A stretch of 30,870 nucleotides of DNA from the NCBI GenBank assembly GCA_017500745.1, contig JAFVYE010000059.1, positions 1 to 30,870 of the forward strand, in the 5' to 3' direction. This document shows, in pieces, positions 30,033-30,870 of the stretch (position 1 is its first letter; each line of letters opens with the position of its first letter). This DNA comes from Clostridia bacterium. Its GTDB lineage: Bacteria; Bacillota; Clostridia; Christensenellales; CAG-917. The notes beneath the pieces were generated by a model that was not told the DNA's origin, did not search any database, and worked only from the letters and a program-made list of their open reading frames with translations. The position numbers and the translations under genes are program-made.

Positions 30033-30607
30033 CAGACCTCTACGCCACAATCATCCGTGCAAAAAACGGCGATGAACAAGCCAAAGAACAGCTCCTTCTC
30101 CACTACGAAAAGGAGATCTTTGACGTGGCAAGCACCTATCAAAACGTGGACGGATATGCCGTTGAAGATCTGGTGCAAGAGGGCAAAATTCTGCTTACAA
30201 AACTCATTGAAATATATGATGAAAACAAGGGCGCCCTTGGGGGACTTCTGCGCACAGCCCTTGGCAACAAGTTCAAGGACCTTGCAAGGAAGCAATCTCC
30301 CGTCACCGTGTCAATCACGTCTCCCACTCAAGACGAGGAGCACGAGGAGGATGACGGGCTCATTGGCACAATTCCATCAGGAGAGCCAACTCCCTTTGAC
30401 GTGCTCAACCGTATGGATGAAATGAAGTCCTTTTACAAATCTCTTCAAGAGCTTCTCTCCCAGGACCAATACGCCGTGATGTGCTTGTATTTGCAAAACT
30501 ACTCTTACAAGGAAATTGCCGAGAGATTGAACCTCTCAACAAAAAAAGTGGACAATCTCATCCTTGCCTCAAAGAAAAAAATCAAAAACAGCAGTTTGGT
30601 GAAATAA
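30029..30607 (+). CDS. sigH: RNA polymerase sigma factor, probable sigma-H (Spo0H)
   Basis: 192 residues. Region 2 is present (YAVEDLVQEGKILLTKLIEIYDENKG, ~48-73), then a variable acidic segment (~100-125, DEEHEEDDGLIGTIPSGE) and region 4 with a helix-turn-helix (LSQDQYAVMCLYLQNYSYKEIAERLNLSTKKVDNLILASKKKIK, ~142-187). The gene order mrnC-rlmB-sigma factor matches the Bacillus/Clostridium sigH locus, so this is most likely sigma-H, which drives early sporulation. It is shorter than Bacillus SigH (~218), and the usual yacP between rlmB and sigH is missing. Other group-3 or ECF-like sigma factors are possible on sequence alone. It overlaps both neighbours. Confidence 0.8.
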   Translation: MTDLYATIIRAKNGDEQAKEQLLLHYEKEIFDVASTYQNVDGYAVEDLVQEGKILLTKLIEIYDENKGALGGLLRTALGNKFKDLARKQSPVTVSITSPTQDEEHEEDDGLIGTIPSGEPTPFDVLNRMDEMKSFYKSLQELLSQDQYAVMCLYLQNYSYKEIAERLNLSTKKVDNLILASKKKIKNSSLVK

Positions 30608-30870
30608 TGGCGCTGACAATCAATGTGACGTACAAGGGCAACGGCAACAACGCAAGAAAGTTCGCTGAAAAAATGTTGTCATCGGGGATAGTGGACGAAA
30701 TCCGCCGTGAGGCCGGCAACTTGAAATATGACTACTATCTTCCCCTCAAAGAGGACGGCACAATTCTCCTCGTTGACGTGTGGGAAAATCAAGAGGCTCT
30801 TGACCGCCACCACCTCTCCCCTGTTATGAGCAAAATCCTGTCATTGAGAGAAAAGTACAACCTGACAATG
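30607..30870 (+). CDS. ABM-domain protein (putative quinol monooxygenase), 3' end outside window
   Basis: The first 88 residues are visible and the gene runs off the right edge. MALTINVTYKGNGNNARKFAE, then EAGNLKYDYYLPLKEDGTILLVDVWENQEALDRHHLSPVM fits the antibiotic biosynthesis monooxygenase (ABM) / YgiN-type dimeric alpha-beta barrel, in which the WENQEALDRHHLS segment is characteristic. These small proteins oxidise quinols or degrade haem, or act with no known substrate. The ATG overlaps the sigH stop by one base, so it is in the sigH operon. An unusual neighbour for sigH. Confidence 0.75.
   Translation, partial: MALTINVTYKGNGNNARKFAEKMLSSGIVDEIRREAGNLKYDYYLPLKEDGTILLVDVWENQEALDRHHLSPVMSKILSLREKYNLTM

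Noticed and set aside
1..30870. CRISPR array, tRNA, rRNA or prophage module
   Set aside because: No regularly spaced repeats, no tRNA-like TTCGA cloverleaf arms, no rRNA-like sequence and no phage structural genes were seen on either strand.

Overview
The window looks like a chromosomal segment of a spore-forming, Gram-positive bacterium of the Clostridia (Firmicutes), probably an uncultured gut lineage. The evidence is a set of endospore genes (spoIIR, sleB-ypeB, yabP-yabQ), the Bacillus/Clostridium order mrnC-rlmB-sigH, purine-rich Shine-Dalgarno sites, sigma-A promoters with 17-bp spacers, lipoproteins with no outer-membrane genes, an ECF-type S component and a cobalamin riboswitch. No rRNA, tRNA, CRISPR array, prophage or intact insertion sequence was seen.

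Layout. 1-1337: C-terminal part of a large secreted repeat protein. 1406-6495 (minus): an operon of flavin reductase-like protein, a GH3 beta-glycosidase with its domains in reversed order, and an M3 oligopeptidase. 6649-7731: nagA. 7787-9090 (minus): TetR regulator plus glycerophosphodiester phosphodiesterase. 9226-11493 (minus): a 755-aa membrane-anchored surface protein. 11729-13627: an OmpR/PhoB-type two-component system. 13757-13860: a candidate small RNA. 13866-14492 (minus): a small protein that shares a domain with the cytoplasmic tail of the 755-aa protein. 14619-15320 (minus): a serine recombinase. 15425-19374 (minus): an operon of HxxxDG acyltransferase-like protein, a short alanyl-tRNA synthetase and a PHP phosphatase. 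19442-20103: yabP-yabQ. 20041-20397 (minus): a small unknown protein. 20505-22053 (minus): a cobalamin-riboswitch operon encoding a lipoprotein and an ECF S component. 22245-23063: a zinc-ribbon membrane protein. 23132-25224 (minus): sleB-ypeB. 25307-26314: spoIIR plus a helical protein. 26311-28728 (minus): a transglutaminase-like lipoprotein. 28897-30870: mrnC-rlmB-sigH and a truncated ABM-domain protein.

How it works together. Four promoters match the sporulation stage expected of their genes: sigH sits in a sigma-A operon, spoIIR has a sigma-F-type -10, yabP a sigma-E-type -10, and sleB a sigma-F/G-type promoter. SpoIIR normally triggers sigma-E activation in the mother cell, YabP/YabQ act in the mother cell on coat and cortex, and SleB/YpeB degrade cortex at germination.

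The most unusual signals are: (1) a class of at least six genes whose start codon lies where transcription should start (5-7 nt after the -10) with no usable Shine-Dalgarno site, suggesting leaderless mRNAs beside neighbours with strong Shine-Dalgarno sites; (2) a cobalamin riboswitch controlling a candidate corrinoid-uptake pair, with the Shine-Dalgarno site inside the terminator-like hairpin; (3) a two-component system flanked by two proteins sharing an unnamed domain, with 11-bp-period TTTTAA repeats next to the regulator gene and upstream of a candidate small RNA; (4) back-to-back overlapping sigma-A and sigma-E promoters between the alaS operon and yabPQ.
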